A DNA stretch of 64,000 nucleotides from Zingiber officinale. Lineage: Eukaryota > Streptophyta > Magnoliopsida > Zingiberales > Zingiberaceae. Positions 10,778 through 22,090 of this stretch are shown here, piece after piece. Each line of letters opens with the position of its first letter. Within the stretch, counting starts at the first letter, position 1. The DNA lies in NCBI RefSeq assembly GCF_018446385.1, contig NC_055991.1, forward strand, positions 104,453,712 through 104,517,711. Reading direction: 5' to 3'. Below the pieces are notes generated by a model. It had not been told where the DNA came from, did no database searches, and saw only the letters and a list, made by a program, of their open reading frames with translations. Made by a program: the position numbers and the translations under genes.

Positions 10778-12015
10778 ATGGAACGAAGGTAATCCCTCTT
10801 ACACGCCTTCCTCAAGTTCGGTTGTGATCTAAACCCTAATATTTTGTTATTCTATATTTGTTCCTGCTGTGTTCTTCTCTGTGCTCTTCATTTGGGGCTA
10901 CCTTTGGATCATATGCATTGCATTCATACATTTAGGGTTAGGCAAAAACATAGAGCTGGTGAGGGGACCTCGCGGCAGTCCACTCCCGTGCCCTTGGTGG
11001 ATCGATTTCGTTCCGAAGCCGCACGGCAACGGTTTGCGAATACTGATTTCGCTATGATTCCCTGTCGGTATCTGAATTAGACTTATTTTACTCAGATTGT
11101 GCCAGATATCATGGATACTCCTCTATACTTTGGGTTGGATAAGTTAGTGCATTGCATGTATATGGTAAATCTGGATTTGTGTAAGGAATTCTACACCAAT
11201 CTGCATCCTAGTGCTAGCGGAGGTCGTGCATGGGTATCTCGTGTAGGTGGTGTCGACATTGAGTTCTCCCCTAGCATTCACCGGTCTTTCTTAGAGTGTT
11301 GGGCTTCTGATAGCTCCTTTACTTGTTTCCCTATAGTTGTTGAGCCCTTCACTGATTCATTCTCTCATTTGTCGTTCGAAGTGATACATCAGTATTACTT
11401 CAATGCCCCCGGGCTCCTCTGCGGCGTATCTTCGATGCCACACGCATGTCTGCCCGCAATAACAATCTTTATAAGATTGTTATTGCGTGTATTTTACCCA
11501 TAGTCACTAGGGGGCAAGCCAAGATTCGGCTACCCCATCTGGTCATGATGTATGTTTTGGAGCACCGGCTCGACATCGACATTGCCCTTCAGGTCTTTGA
11601 GTCCATCTTGCACTTCTCTAGTCCTATCCATGAGAAGTTGTACATGCCCTACTGCCACCTCCTGACTTCCTTCTTTGCATCTCGGCATATAGATGTCATG
11701 AGGGGTCAACAACATCAATTATCTAAGGACTATGATCAGGTCGGGGCCCGCCAGCTATCTCTTGCAGGGATTGAGAGACGCCAGGGGGTGATGGTATGGC
11801 GTGCTCAGGCGGAGGATGATTCTGACGATGAGGAGGAGGCGGACGTACCTGCTCCTGCACTGACACCGGATCCAGCTCCCATGACTATCGAGGCTCGACT
11901 GACTCAGCTGGAGGAGACAGTACGCCAGGGGTTTCAGGAGTTTCGTGGATTCCGACAGGATTGGACTGCTTCTCAGCAACTTCAGACAGAGGTGTATGCG
12001 ATGCTGCAGCGCTAG
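10778..12015 (+). pseudogene. Extra 3' ORF of the SIRE-like element, apparently spliced (broken)
   Basis: ATG 10778 is followed by three codons and a stop unless the 153-bp segment 10789-10941 is removed. It has a GT donor (AAG|GTAATC) and an AG acceptor (GGGTTAG|GC), and removal joins the start in frame to the open frame at 10942. A second in-frame acceptor lies 6 bp upstream. The ORF continues over a TAG at 11076-11078 and needs one frame change near 11410-11430 before the last part (11446-12015). The middle part (EFYTNL...W...GVDIEFSPSIHR) resembles the plant-transposon-associated domain found in other plant retroelements (Pfam Transposase_32 type); this is my recognition, not a search. 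The C terminus is acidic and then coiled-coil-like. Function is unknown. Confidence 0.6.
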
Positions 12016-12592
12016 GATCTGACATACCAGGCTTCTCCCCCTCCTCCTTCCAGTGATGATTACTAGGATGCTACTTCTATTTTTTTTAGTTAGTGTCGAG
12101 ATATGTTTTGGTCTCGATAGCGATATCTTTTGTCTATCTCGAACACTTAGTTGTCAGACTATGATGGGTGTATGTTGTTATGATATTGTCTGTCTAGCGT
12201 TTATTATGTGTTGATGCTTCTCTATTTCTCTATTACTGTTTTGTGAGTTCCTCTATGTCCGGTTATGTCTTCTTTTATTATTTGTCATATGTTTCTCTCT
12301 ATCTCTTGCTCTTCGAGGATACCCTGGATTCAGGGGGAGCTGTTAGCATATTTTTAAATCTTTTTGATGTCTGACAAAAAGGGGGAGACTTGGATGGTTT
12401 AAGTTAGATATTTTGTATGCTTCATGGATATTATCATGCCTTATGGTATATTTTGTATGCTTATGCCTCATTTATGCTTTGTGTTATATGCTTCATGTTA
12501 TATGCTTCATGGATATTATCATGCCTTATAGTTATGGTAAATTTGAAGACCTAACTTAAATAAATTTTGCCAAACATCAAAAAGAGAGAGAT
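12016..12592 (+). other. 3' untranslated part and polypurine tract of the SIRE-like element
   Basis: There is no coding sequence here. It contains AAAAAGGGGGAGAC at about 12376 and, just before the 3' LTR, the purine tract AAAAAGAGAGAGA (about 12579-12591), which would prime plus-strand DNA synthesis. Tandem TATGCTTCATGG-like words occur at 12415-12530. Confidence 0.7.
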
Positions 12593-13582
12593 TGTTGGAG
12601 CAATCTTGCTCAAGACATTACTCATTATTGATGTTTGATTAAATTAGTTTAAGTTAGACATTAATTGTGATCTAACATAAGTATTGAGTAAGCAGATATG
12701 AAGAGAAGACCAAGTATGAAGACTTAGCAAGGAAAGTTCTGGAGGTACGATCTATTGGCAAAATAAGAGACTTAGCATGACAAAGTCAACGGTAGCCGTT
12801 GAAGGCAAGCACAAGGATGAGGAGTCATGAAGACGGAAGCATCCTAAGGGCGCAAGCTGAGCGAAGGTGCTTGGAGGCATGAAGTCTAAGCTAAGGAAGT
12901 ATTTCAAGTGTGTAAAATAATGTACATCTTAATTGGACATTTGCTATAAACTTCAAAGATATAAGGTACCAGTCGACTGGTACCCACACTAGTCGACTGA
13001 TACCAAGATACAGAATGGATAGAAGGTCGGCAGACAGATTAGAGTCAAGCACCAGTCGACTGATGCTAGTACCAACCGATTGGTAGACGACCGTTACTAA
13101 ATGGCGGCTTAAAATCTCATCAAATCTTTAGTACCGTTGAAGCCCATCAGTTGACTGATATGTATACCAGTCGACTGATGTCGGGAAAACTATAAAATCT
13201 ACTGTAGAGCTTGAAGACAAACTACTGTTCAAAAACTAGAAAAAGTGCTCGTCAAGTGATCTACAAGTCTACAGATATTCACTCTCTTCCTCTTGATTCT
13301 ACTCTACATTTTTGTAAAGAGGAAGAGAAAATTGTGCAAGGGTTTCTCCACCTTCGATTGTGATTCGAGAAGGAGAAGTTTATAGTGGAGCTTGATTGTG
13401 TGGGTGTGTGCCTTGGATTAGTCACCTCAAGGAGGTGGAGACCAAGTAAACCAAGGAGTTAGCATTGTTCTCTTATTTTCTTGTATTTTCTTTATTTCTA
13501 TTTGCTTCCGCTAACAAGATTGTAAGCAAAATCGAAGAAAGACTATTCACCCCCTCTCTAGCCAATAATAAAGGTCCTATCA
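12593..13582 (+). repeat. 3' LTR of the SIRE-like element
   Basis: This 990-bp LTR is about 97% identical by eye to the 5' LTR. It ends CCTATCA and is followed by the duplicated target ATAAC (13583-13587). One palindrome that is CAGTCGACTA in the 5' LTR (4566) reads CAGTTGACTG here (about 13148). Confidence 0.93.
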
Positions 13583-13587
13583 ATAAC

Positions 13588-15080
13588 TTCAAGAGATTCC
13601 AGTTTCTGGAAGGAAGCACTAAACGATGAAATGGATTCTCTTCTAGCAAATGAACATGGGTGTTAGTTGATCCACCTTCTAAATTAAAACCTATTGGTTG
13701 TAAATGGGTGTTTAGGAGCAAATACAACACTGATGGTTCTCTACAAACCTTCAAGGCAAGGCTTACAGCCAAGGGCTTTAGGCAAAAGGAAGGTGTTGAT
13801 TACTTTGACACATATACTCTTGTAGCAAGAATTACTTCAATAAGAGTTTTGTTTGCTTTAGCATCAATCTACGATTTACATATTCATCAAATGGACGTAC
13901 AGACAATATTTTTAAATGGTGAACTTGATGAAGAAATTTACATGGACCAACCAAAAGGTTTTGAACTTCCTGGTCATGAAAAGAAAGTCTGTAAATTGGT
14001 TAAATCCTTGTATAGACGGAAGCAAGCCCCTAAACAGTGGCATAAAATGTTCGACAATGCGATTTTATCACATGGCTTTAGACATAATGGGTAGACAAAT
14101 GTATCTATTCTAAGTTCACAAAAATTGATGGTGTAATTATATGTCTTTATGTTGATGATATGTTAATTATAAGAACAAATATGCAAGGAGTAAATGAAAC
14201 TAAATCTTATTTATCTTCTCAGTTTAAGATAAAAGATTTAGGAGAAGTTGATAGTATTTTAGGAATAAAAGTGACGAAACATAGTGGGGGTTTTGCTCTG
14301 AATCAATCTCACTATATATATAAAGTTCTTTCTAAGTTCAGTCATCTAGGAATAAAAGAAGTCAATACCCCATTTAATGTTTCAAACAAATTGACAGATA
14401 ATTCAGGTATATCAATTAGTCAATTAGACTATGCAAGTGTTATTGACAGTTTAATGTATGCTATGCATTGTACAAGACCCAACATATATTGCCTTTTCTG
14501 TTTGCAAGCTTGCAAGGTATACATATAATCCTAGCACTGAACATTGGATAGCGATTGGAAGAGTTCTTGGATATTTGAAGAAAATAAAGTCTCATTCCTT
14601 GTTCTATAATAAGTTCCCATCGGTGCTAGAAGATTATATAGATGCTAGTTGGATAACTAGTATCACTGATAATAAATTGACGTCTGGTTGGATTTTCACC
14701 TTGGGTGGAGGAGCTATTTTATGGGCTTCCAAGAAACAGACGTGTATTACTCATTCTACAATGAAATCAGAATTCATTGCTTTAGCAGTTGTAGGCAAAG
14801 AAGCCAAATGACTAAGAAACATGTTGACAGACATAGAGTTGCGGCCACAACCAATGCCAGCGATCAAGCAACTATGTCTAGAGCATTTAGCAAGATTTAC
14901 AATGGTAAATCAAGACATATTGCCTTGAGGCATGAATATGTTAGACAATTAATTTTTGATGGTGTTATAACAGTTGTCTATGTTAGGTCTAATAAGAACC
15001 TAGCCAACCCATTAACAAAAGGCCTCTCAAGATATATGATAAAAAGTATTACAAGTGCAATGGGTCTAAAACCATTATGA
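13588..15080 (+). pseudogene. Reverse transcriptase and RNase H of copia element 1 (broken)
   Basis: The coding sense of element 1 resumes exactly after the SIRE-like insertion (SFWKEALNDEMDSLL). RT motifs follow: CKWVFRSKYNTDGS, FKARLTAKGF, HQMDVQTIFLNGELDEE at 13660-13960. After a frame change near 14090 comes a stretch with VDSILGIKV and then RNase H (WASKKQTCITHSTMKSEF, about 14730). Further frame changes are near 14520 and 14810. The C terminus (NLANPLTKGLSR) ends at 15080. All parts of a copia pol are recognisable but no frame is intact. Confidence 0.88.
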
Positions 15081-15607
15081 TTTGTTAGTAATAATGGGAA
15101 CCTTACCTTTCTTATTGCATAGCAATTTTAAAGGTTTAATAGGTAATAACAAATTATTAGTGACATATAGCAAGTACTAGAATCACTACAGTACTTATGG
15201 AAAAGAGGTTGAATATAAAGTATTTTTAATGAAGATTTATGTTGGTCATAAACAAGAAATCTCAAACGAGATTTTAAAGGTCTTTCACCTATGCAAACAC
15301 AAGAAGTGGTGCCACTTCTATCAAATGTTTGAGAATAAAAACTTTTGTAAGTCTTTTGTGAATCCAGGGTAGCACAAGGCTATAATATGATGTTAAAGCT
15401 CACGGTGGATATATTGGAGAAATCAAAAGTCATATGTGTATGATATTTCCAATTTTATCATATATAAATTATTGTTTAAGTTAATTAACTACCATATATT
15501 TTGATGAGATTTTGAAATATTTATACTAATAACATGTTTAAGTCGAAAGACACCTTCTAGATATATAAAACTTTGCATTTGATTGCAAATATCACTAAGT
15601 AGGAGAT
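15081..15607 (+). other. 3' non-coding part of copia element 1
   Basis: This is a non-coding stretch between the pol end and the 3' LTR. AAGTAGGAGAT directly before 15608 fits a degraded polypurine tract. Confidence 0.65.
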
Positions 15608-15869
15608 TGTTAAATATAATTAATGATATATGTTTAGTCCCACATTGAAAAGGAAGGAGAAGTTTGATAAGCTTATTAAAGGATGTATATCAAATATGTT
15701 GTATTTGATTGGTGACCAAGTGGCACATATTTATACATATAAAGATGGGCACTTGGTTGTATCATTCATTATATATACATTCTTTTCACATCTTCTCTTA
15801 CAATCACTTTTCCATTCTCTACATTGTCATTCATGCTCAAAGTTCTGTCATCGAATATTTCTATCAACA
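15608..15869 (+). repeat. 3' LTR of copia element 1
   Basis: This 262-bp LTR begins TGTTAAAT and ends ATCAACA, so its ends are the inverted pair TGTT/AACA. Its interior matches the 5' LTR remnant at 1416. The target duplication cannot be checked because the left end of the element is not in the window. Confidence 0.75.
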
Positions 15870-16675
15870 AAAAAATAATATACATTTTTTTTTGCTTTGT
15901 CTTTCGACCCTTCTAGCTTTGAGATCTTTTTAAATCTTTTATTTTTCAGCAAACATTAAAACAGACTATAGATAAGTAAAGACAACACTTACTAAGATCT
16001 TTTATTCTTATCAACTTTTTTCACCCACTCTGCATCATGATGATTGAAAGATATTAATATGAAACTTTGTGCCAACAATATACAACGCTGCGGGGTACAC
16101 ATACAAATCCAAAGCAATATGTCAAAACTTATATGGGAACTTCATTAGTATTTGAAGATAAAAGTTACGTTTGTTGATTAATTTTATGATAACAAATAGA
16201 GTTTATTCTAAAATGATATTATATTTGCTAGTTTAACTTGATTAACTAAATCATATTATATATGTTTCTAATGCTCTCCTACTTTGATTGCCAAGCATAT
16301 AGTTATATATGTATACACTTAAGTTATAGCATCACAAGCATTCTCATTATTTGACATTATGACATGGTATATTTTGGACATGGAAACATATTTTCTTATA
16401 GTTCTATACCGATCCAACTAGTTCTCAATAGCTTTGTTTCATGTGTATTCTATTTGATAACATTTAACGATCACATCTATCACAATTCCTTTGCATTTTT
16501 GGTTCTCCTCATATTTGTGTTGTATTATTGCACTATTTCTAGGTTGTTGATGGATATCCATGCATTTGAAATATTAATAATAGTAATTTCTGTATTTTTA
16601 AAATTTTATATATAATCATATTTGTTTAAATATGCAATGCACATGAGACATCCATCCACAGACAGGTGGAGGCTA
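15870..16675. other. AT-rich intergenic stretch, nothing recognised
   Basis: Short ORFs here have no domain. The sequence is AT-rich with no clear repeat structure. Confidence 0.5.
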
Positions 16676-16886
16676 ACGGAATCCAAATTGACTTGGTAGT
16701 GAAGGGAGTCAGTTGGTGTTGCTGCTCCATGGCTTACCAGAGCTCTGGTACTCATCCAGATTCGTGCTTGCCTTAGACCTTCGTGGCTACAATGACTCCT
16801 CTGTGCCACCTGATGTTGCCTCCTACTCTGCCCTCCATGTCGTGGGCGATCTCGTCGCCCTTCTCGATGCCCTCGCCTTATCTCAG
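16676..16886 (+). pseudogene. Fragment of a soluble epoxide hydrolase gene (first exon)
   Basis: Frame 1 (from 16676) reads VEANGIQIDLVVKG. Frame 2 (from about 16713) reads VLLLHGLPELWYS, then LALDLRGYNDSSVPPDVASY and LHVVGDLVALLDAL. These are the start of the plant soluble epoxide hydrolase family (alpha/beta hydrolase): the HG-X-P oxyanion motif, the DLRGY-DS segment and the HVVGDLV helix. The frame changes at about 16710. Roughly a dozen residues between WYS and the DLRGY segment are missing. The segment ends at CTCAG|GT (16886/16887), like the end of an exon, but no further exons follow. It is a dead fragment about 850 bp upstream of SSADH. Confidence 0.8.
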
Positions 16887-17731
16887 GTTCTCCGATCCCT
16901 CTACTTTTTGCGAGAAATCTATTTTTCTTGAATCGGTTCTACTGTTTCAAAGTTCGAAATTGATTGCTTTGATTGATAAAAGCACGGTGCCGACGACAGA
17001 ACTAGTCATTCGAGAGAAAAAAAAGTTGATTCGAAGATCACTAAGAAGGGAGCCGACGACAAAGTGAATCCGTCGTGGATTCATTCTTCGCCTAATTAAT
17101 CGATTAAAGTTAGCTCTGTTAAAAATGAGAAGAAAATAACATAAGTATTCCACGATTTGATACCTGGAAATTGGCTGGTCGGATCTTACCATTCCCAACT
17201 CGGTCAATCTGTTTTGTCACCGCTGCAAAGTGTAAGAAAACTCCGACACTAAAGAAAATGGTATTTAAGAAAATAATGGAAAGTATAAAAAATATACCTC
17301 TAAAATTTATTTATTTTAGCATTCATGGAGGAAAAGGTGAAATTATTCATCTTAAACAATTTAATATATCGGTTCCATAATAATATTCGGACATATAAAT
17401 GATCTAATTAATCCTCTTTCTCAGATTTTGGATTGGAAGATAATGCAGTCCGGATCCTCTAGATTAAAGATTGTTGATAGATGAAATCTCATGGACTCAT
17501 TCTTTGGACCGCGGTCCAGAAGATCCAGCCCGTACGATCCAGAGGATCCAGCCGAAAATGTTGCAACGGGCAAATAAAATAATGATTGTTAGATAAATAA
17601 CCTAATTAATCCAGAAGTGAGTATGCGTGTCATGGAGCAGAGTGGCATGTGAAGAATTTTGGACACGGAAGCGAACGGGCTGTGAGCCGCTTTGTGCCCG
17701 TTGCAATCATCTCCGATCCCGTCCAATCGCA
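16887..17731 (+). promoter_or_regulatory. Upstream region of the SSADH gene
   Basis: This is the stretch between the epoxide hydrolase fragment and the SSADH start codon. No clear TATA box at a convincing distance was found. GGATCC/GATCCAG words recur at 17450-17560. The transcription start is unknown. Confidence 0.4.
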
Positions 17732-20700
17732 ATGGCGATGTGCCGCGCAGGCCTTCTCGGCAGCCGCCTTCCTCACCCCTTCCGAATCCTCTGCCGCCAG
17801 GCAAGTGCTGCTGGCTCCGGATCGGTCTTCCTTCTTCCCGCTTCGCTTTCAATCTCGATCGAGTTTTTTTTCGTCCGGAAATCTTTTCCGTTGTTTCCGA
17901 TCGAGAATAAATTTCTGGCTATTCCGTTTGTACTGTGGTTTCTGTTTTTGATCGGATTGGATCTTGGGATTATGTCTGTGCCCAGATGAGCACGGAGCCG
18001 AGGGTGGCCGTTGATCGACTGAGGCAATCAGGGCTGTTGAGGACCCAGGGACTTATCGGTGGGAAGTGGATCGATGCTTATGATGGCAAAACCATTCCGG
18101 TACATAATCTTCTATCTGGTTGTTTGAATTGCGCTCGTTCTTTGTTAATTTCTTAAAATAAGATTTTGGCTGTTGAGATATATAATGTTTGTTGGAGAAT
18201 AACTTGTCAAACAATACGTCTGGAGTCCGTAAGGGTATGCTTTGGTTTCAAATACTTCTTTTGTGCTGAAACCTAATATACCTGTATCATGATACTGCAT
18301 TTTGGTTGGAGCTCAATTCTAATGTCACCTTTCCCCACGTTGGCCTTTTCAAAGGTCAAATTTTCATATTCAATAGGTTTCCTAATACCATCTGTACATG
18401 TTTTCACATAATCTTCTTTAAAGTTAAGATCTAAAATTAATCTATAAGTGCCTGTAATTTTTCTCCGTGATGGAGAAACTTGATGGAGAAATCAGTCAAT
18501 TTTGTTGTCTAACAAGATTACCAGTGGCTTATTACACTATGTAACGAGCAATGTTCTCTTGAGAACTTTAATAACAGATCAATATTTTCATCATATTGCA
18601 CTTCCAGTTCTATATTGAGACTTCAAACAGCAACGACAAAAACCCTTGGATCTTATCTCACCATCATTGTTGTGATAATGATATATTGGTAATAATATTT
18701 AGATCTTTTAAATGACATTTAATTAATCTAAGAGAGTTTATGTTGTGCTTCACAACTTATTATAATTCAGCTAATTTAAATTTTATCAACTTGATAATTT
18801 TGTTCGTGGTTGTGATTTGCAACGTATATTTGATTCAGCAAATTTTAATCTTATCAACTTGAAAATTTTATTCCTAGAATGTCCTTTCTACCGTGTCTTT
18901 GATTTTTTAACCATCCGTTCATTGATTATTCATATAATTGCTAGCTAACTGTGATTCATGAGCTTTAGATAATTATAGCATTAATTATGTACACAAGTGT
19001 ACCTATGTTACGTGGTGGTGTGCATATAATTACTCACATCCGAGTCATTTTGTTTCAATTTATTGAGAGTCCATGCCACTATAAATTTTAAGATCACTAC
19101 ACATTCTCATTCTTTCCTTTCGTCTTTCGTCTTTGTCGTCCTTCCTTTAGAGAGGTTGGAAGTCATTAATTATGTGCCACTAAATAGAGTTGGAAATTAT
19201 TTGCCACTAATAAAGCAATAGTTGCTTGCCTTTGGTACTACCTCAGTACCTCCTTTCTTCATGATGAAATCACTAGTCTCTCAACCATTGGTATGATATT
19301 AACTTTTGTGGTTGACATTCGACATAGAACAATTCTTGGAACCATAGGGTTGGTACCCTACTTGCTTTTTACTCAGTTTTTTGAACCACGAAGTGTATCT
19401 TCCATTTTTTTAGAGGAGATGGTTCATCATATAAATTGTACTTGTGATTCTCGTCGTGTTGGTCCTAGTTAGGCTGCTGCAATGCTATCCTATTGAACTC
19501 CTTTCTTTTATAGCTTGTAATGAGTATTGTCTGTGGCATTCTAGTTGCTTCTTGCATTCCCACTTTTTTTTGTGTGCATACATTTCCTTTAGTCATTTGG
19601 TGTCATGGATATAACCACGAGTCATTGACAAGATGTTTGAGTCATAGATTGCCTATACTATGAGCATATGATTGAAGAGACTTTATTCTTTTTTTTATTT
19701 TTTATGATAATTTCTTTTAGTGCACACATCGTGTTGGCCCTAGTTAGGCTGCTGCAATGCTATCCTATTGAACTCCTTTCTTTTAAAGCTTGTAATGAGT
19801 ATTGTCTGTGGCATTCTAGTTGCTTCTTGCAAGCCCACTTTTTTTTGTGTGCATACATTTCCTTTAGTCATTTGGTGTCATGGATATAACCACGAGTCAT
19901 TGACAAGATGTTTGAGTCATAGATTGCCTATACTATGAGCATATGATTGAAGAGACTTTATTTTTTATTTTTTTATGATAATTTCTTTTAGTGCACACAT
20001 GAAACAAATTCTTCCTTCTTTGGTGAAGGGCAATTAAGAGTAAGACGAGTTGTTGTTCTGTGATAACCACTTATTTAATGAATTTTTCCTTATGTACTGT
20101 ACCTGGACTTATGATAAATTACATACAAAAATCTTAGAGGACAACTATAACTTTCCACTCCTTATTTTGCAGGTTCATAATCCTGCTACTGGTGATGTTA
20201 TTGCTAATGTTCCATTCATGGGAAGAAATGAGGCCATCAATGCAATATCCTCTGCACATGAGGCATTTACATGTAAGAAATATCAAAGTTAGCTAATATT
20301 TGATTTTTTTGTTTGTTTGGCACATGGTGATGCAAAGTCACTTGCTCCAAGTTTGTGACATTTTCTCTTTTAAGCTAATACCTCTGACCCATCTGTGTAT
20401 TGCTTTGAGATGGTTGTGTTGAGATGTGAGATAATGACCTGTAAGCTTAATATCGTGAATACGCAAAAATTTTGTTGAGACTGGTGCAATTTACCATGCC
20501 CTACTTGTCAGGGTCCTTTCCTTCAAGTAAATCTAACCGAGCTCAAGCTAACCTCAATCTTTACTGGATCTTATAAAGCAAGAGTAGTCACTCTACAACC
20601 TGGATGCTTATGCACCACCATGAGCTCGAAAGGATGATGGGAATTGAGGAGAGATCTAAAGGAGACTGACTATCTCTTGTTAAACCTCTCACCCTAAAAC

Positions 20701-22059
20701 GCTTAGCAAATTGTGTATAGTTAGTGGAGGAGATGACAGATTTCTAATGAAAAATCTCTACCCAAAAGATTGTTTGTACATTTCAGCGACCCTATGATAT
20801 CCGATGACTATATTTTCACTAAGTAGACCGTATTTTGAAAAACATCCACCTGGGTAAACTTGTTTTGCACAATACCACACCAGGACATCAGGTAGAGTGG
20901 CCAAGAGGATCAATATCTCAGAGGATGTCCAGCTGCAAAACAACTGAAGCCCACAATGCCCATACCATGGTACCACAAATATGTTGTATGAAAGTGTCAA
21001 TTCAACATTGAAAGTGGACAAGCTATCATAACCTAACTACATAACTTTAAAATATAGCAACAAGGGCCGACATCTTATTGCTGGCTTTAAGTCAAAACTC
21101 AAGCAGTGTTGCTCATGCACTAATTTATCAAGAGGATGATTCTTCTAGAAGGTCCTGTACATATGAATTCGAGTTAGAATTCTCATCATCTAGTCATGCA
21201 CTAGGAATAAGAGCATCTTTTATAGGTTTGTGATGGGTATATTATATAATGCCTTCGCTCCTTGACTACACTTTGAGTATGTGTGTTTTGTATGTACTAG
21301 ATAGTTGTGCTAGATTCCCTTTGAGTATATGGAACATGCCATCTTGTGCTAGTATACATTGTTGTTTTATTTCTGATAATGCTGAATTGTTGGGTAATAT
21401 CCATGTGGGCACCTAAATTGTTAATTGTGTTGCTTATTGTTGTGTACTTCTATTCCATAAATTGTTTATCTATTTCTCAATACAAATGTTGCCTGGAAGT
21501 GGATCAGGTCTAAGTTGTTGATTCCTTGTATGGAACTCATTGGTTGCATTATTTTGTTAGGAAGTCTTATAATTTTGTTTGTTGTCATGGATTTATCAAA
21601 CATTGATATATTTTATGTTATTCACAGCTTGGAGCAAACTCACAGCAAATGAACGGAGCAAGCGTTTAAGAAAATGGTACAGATAAATATGTCACTTGTA
21701 AGAGGAATTTAATTTTACTCTTTTTGTTAGATATGACACGTAATCCTTTATGAATTTAAAGTAGGTGTAGGCATCCATAAACCAAGCCAAATCTGATAAC
21801 CCACACACACCACCGCCCAAAAAAAAAAATCTGATTTATCAATTTATTGGATTGGTTTGGGTTTTGATAGTAGATAAAATTATCAGTTTTGGTTTGATTC
21901 AATTTGAACTTGTGCAAACAGTTAAAATGGAACCCAACTGTAAGTTTTTTTATAGTATTTATGTATATGCAAATCTAGATAAATTAGTATGTTAATTATT
22001 ATGGCTTCTTGCTACTTTTTATCTTCCCTAAACATTAAGCTTAAATGATAATAATTTTA

Positions 22060-22090
<31 letters not shown>

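Larger units (their letters stand above)
4011..13582 (+). mobile_element. SIRE-like Ty1/copia retrotransposon with both LTRs and target duplication
   Basis: The two LTRs (4011-5002 and 12593-13582) begin TGTTGG and end ATCA. The 5-bp target duplication ATAAC is at 4006-4010 and 13583-13587. Internally there are a tRNA-Met-type primer site, gag with a zinc knuckle, protease, integrase, reverse transcriptase and RNase H in copia order, then about 2.7 kb containing an extra ORF, and a polypurine tract. Length (9.57 kb), 1-kb LTRs and an extra 3' ORF fit the Sirevirus/Maximus group. By eye about 30 differences separate the LTRs (about 3%), so the insertion is fairly young. Several in-frame stops and an altered reverse transcriptase residue make it non-autonomous. 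Confidence 0.93.
1416..15869 (+). mobile_element. Decayed Ty1/copia element 1, split by the SIRE-like insertion
   Basis: This copia element reads gag (from 1586), gag-pre-integrase and integrase (2578-3787), then reverse transcriptase and RNase H after the interruption (13588-15080), and a 3' LTR (15608-15869). The order integrase then reverse transcriptase is the copia order. The SIRE-like element occupies 4011-13582. ATAAC is present at both of its edges, and the coding sense of element 1 resumes after it. Many stops and frame changes show that it is dead. Its sequence resembles Tork/TNT1-type copia polyproteins; the lineage is my impression only. Confidence 0.85.

Noticed and set aside
17589..18027. 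Minus-strand ORFs opposite SSADH exons 1-2
   Set aside because: No domain; they overlap well-supported SSADH exons.
20758..21021. Minus-strand ORF of 87 codons in intron 3
   Set aside because: No recognisable domain or gene structure; could be an old repeat.
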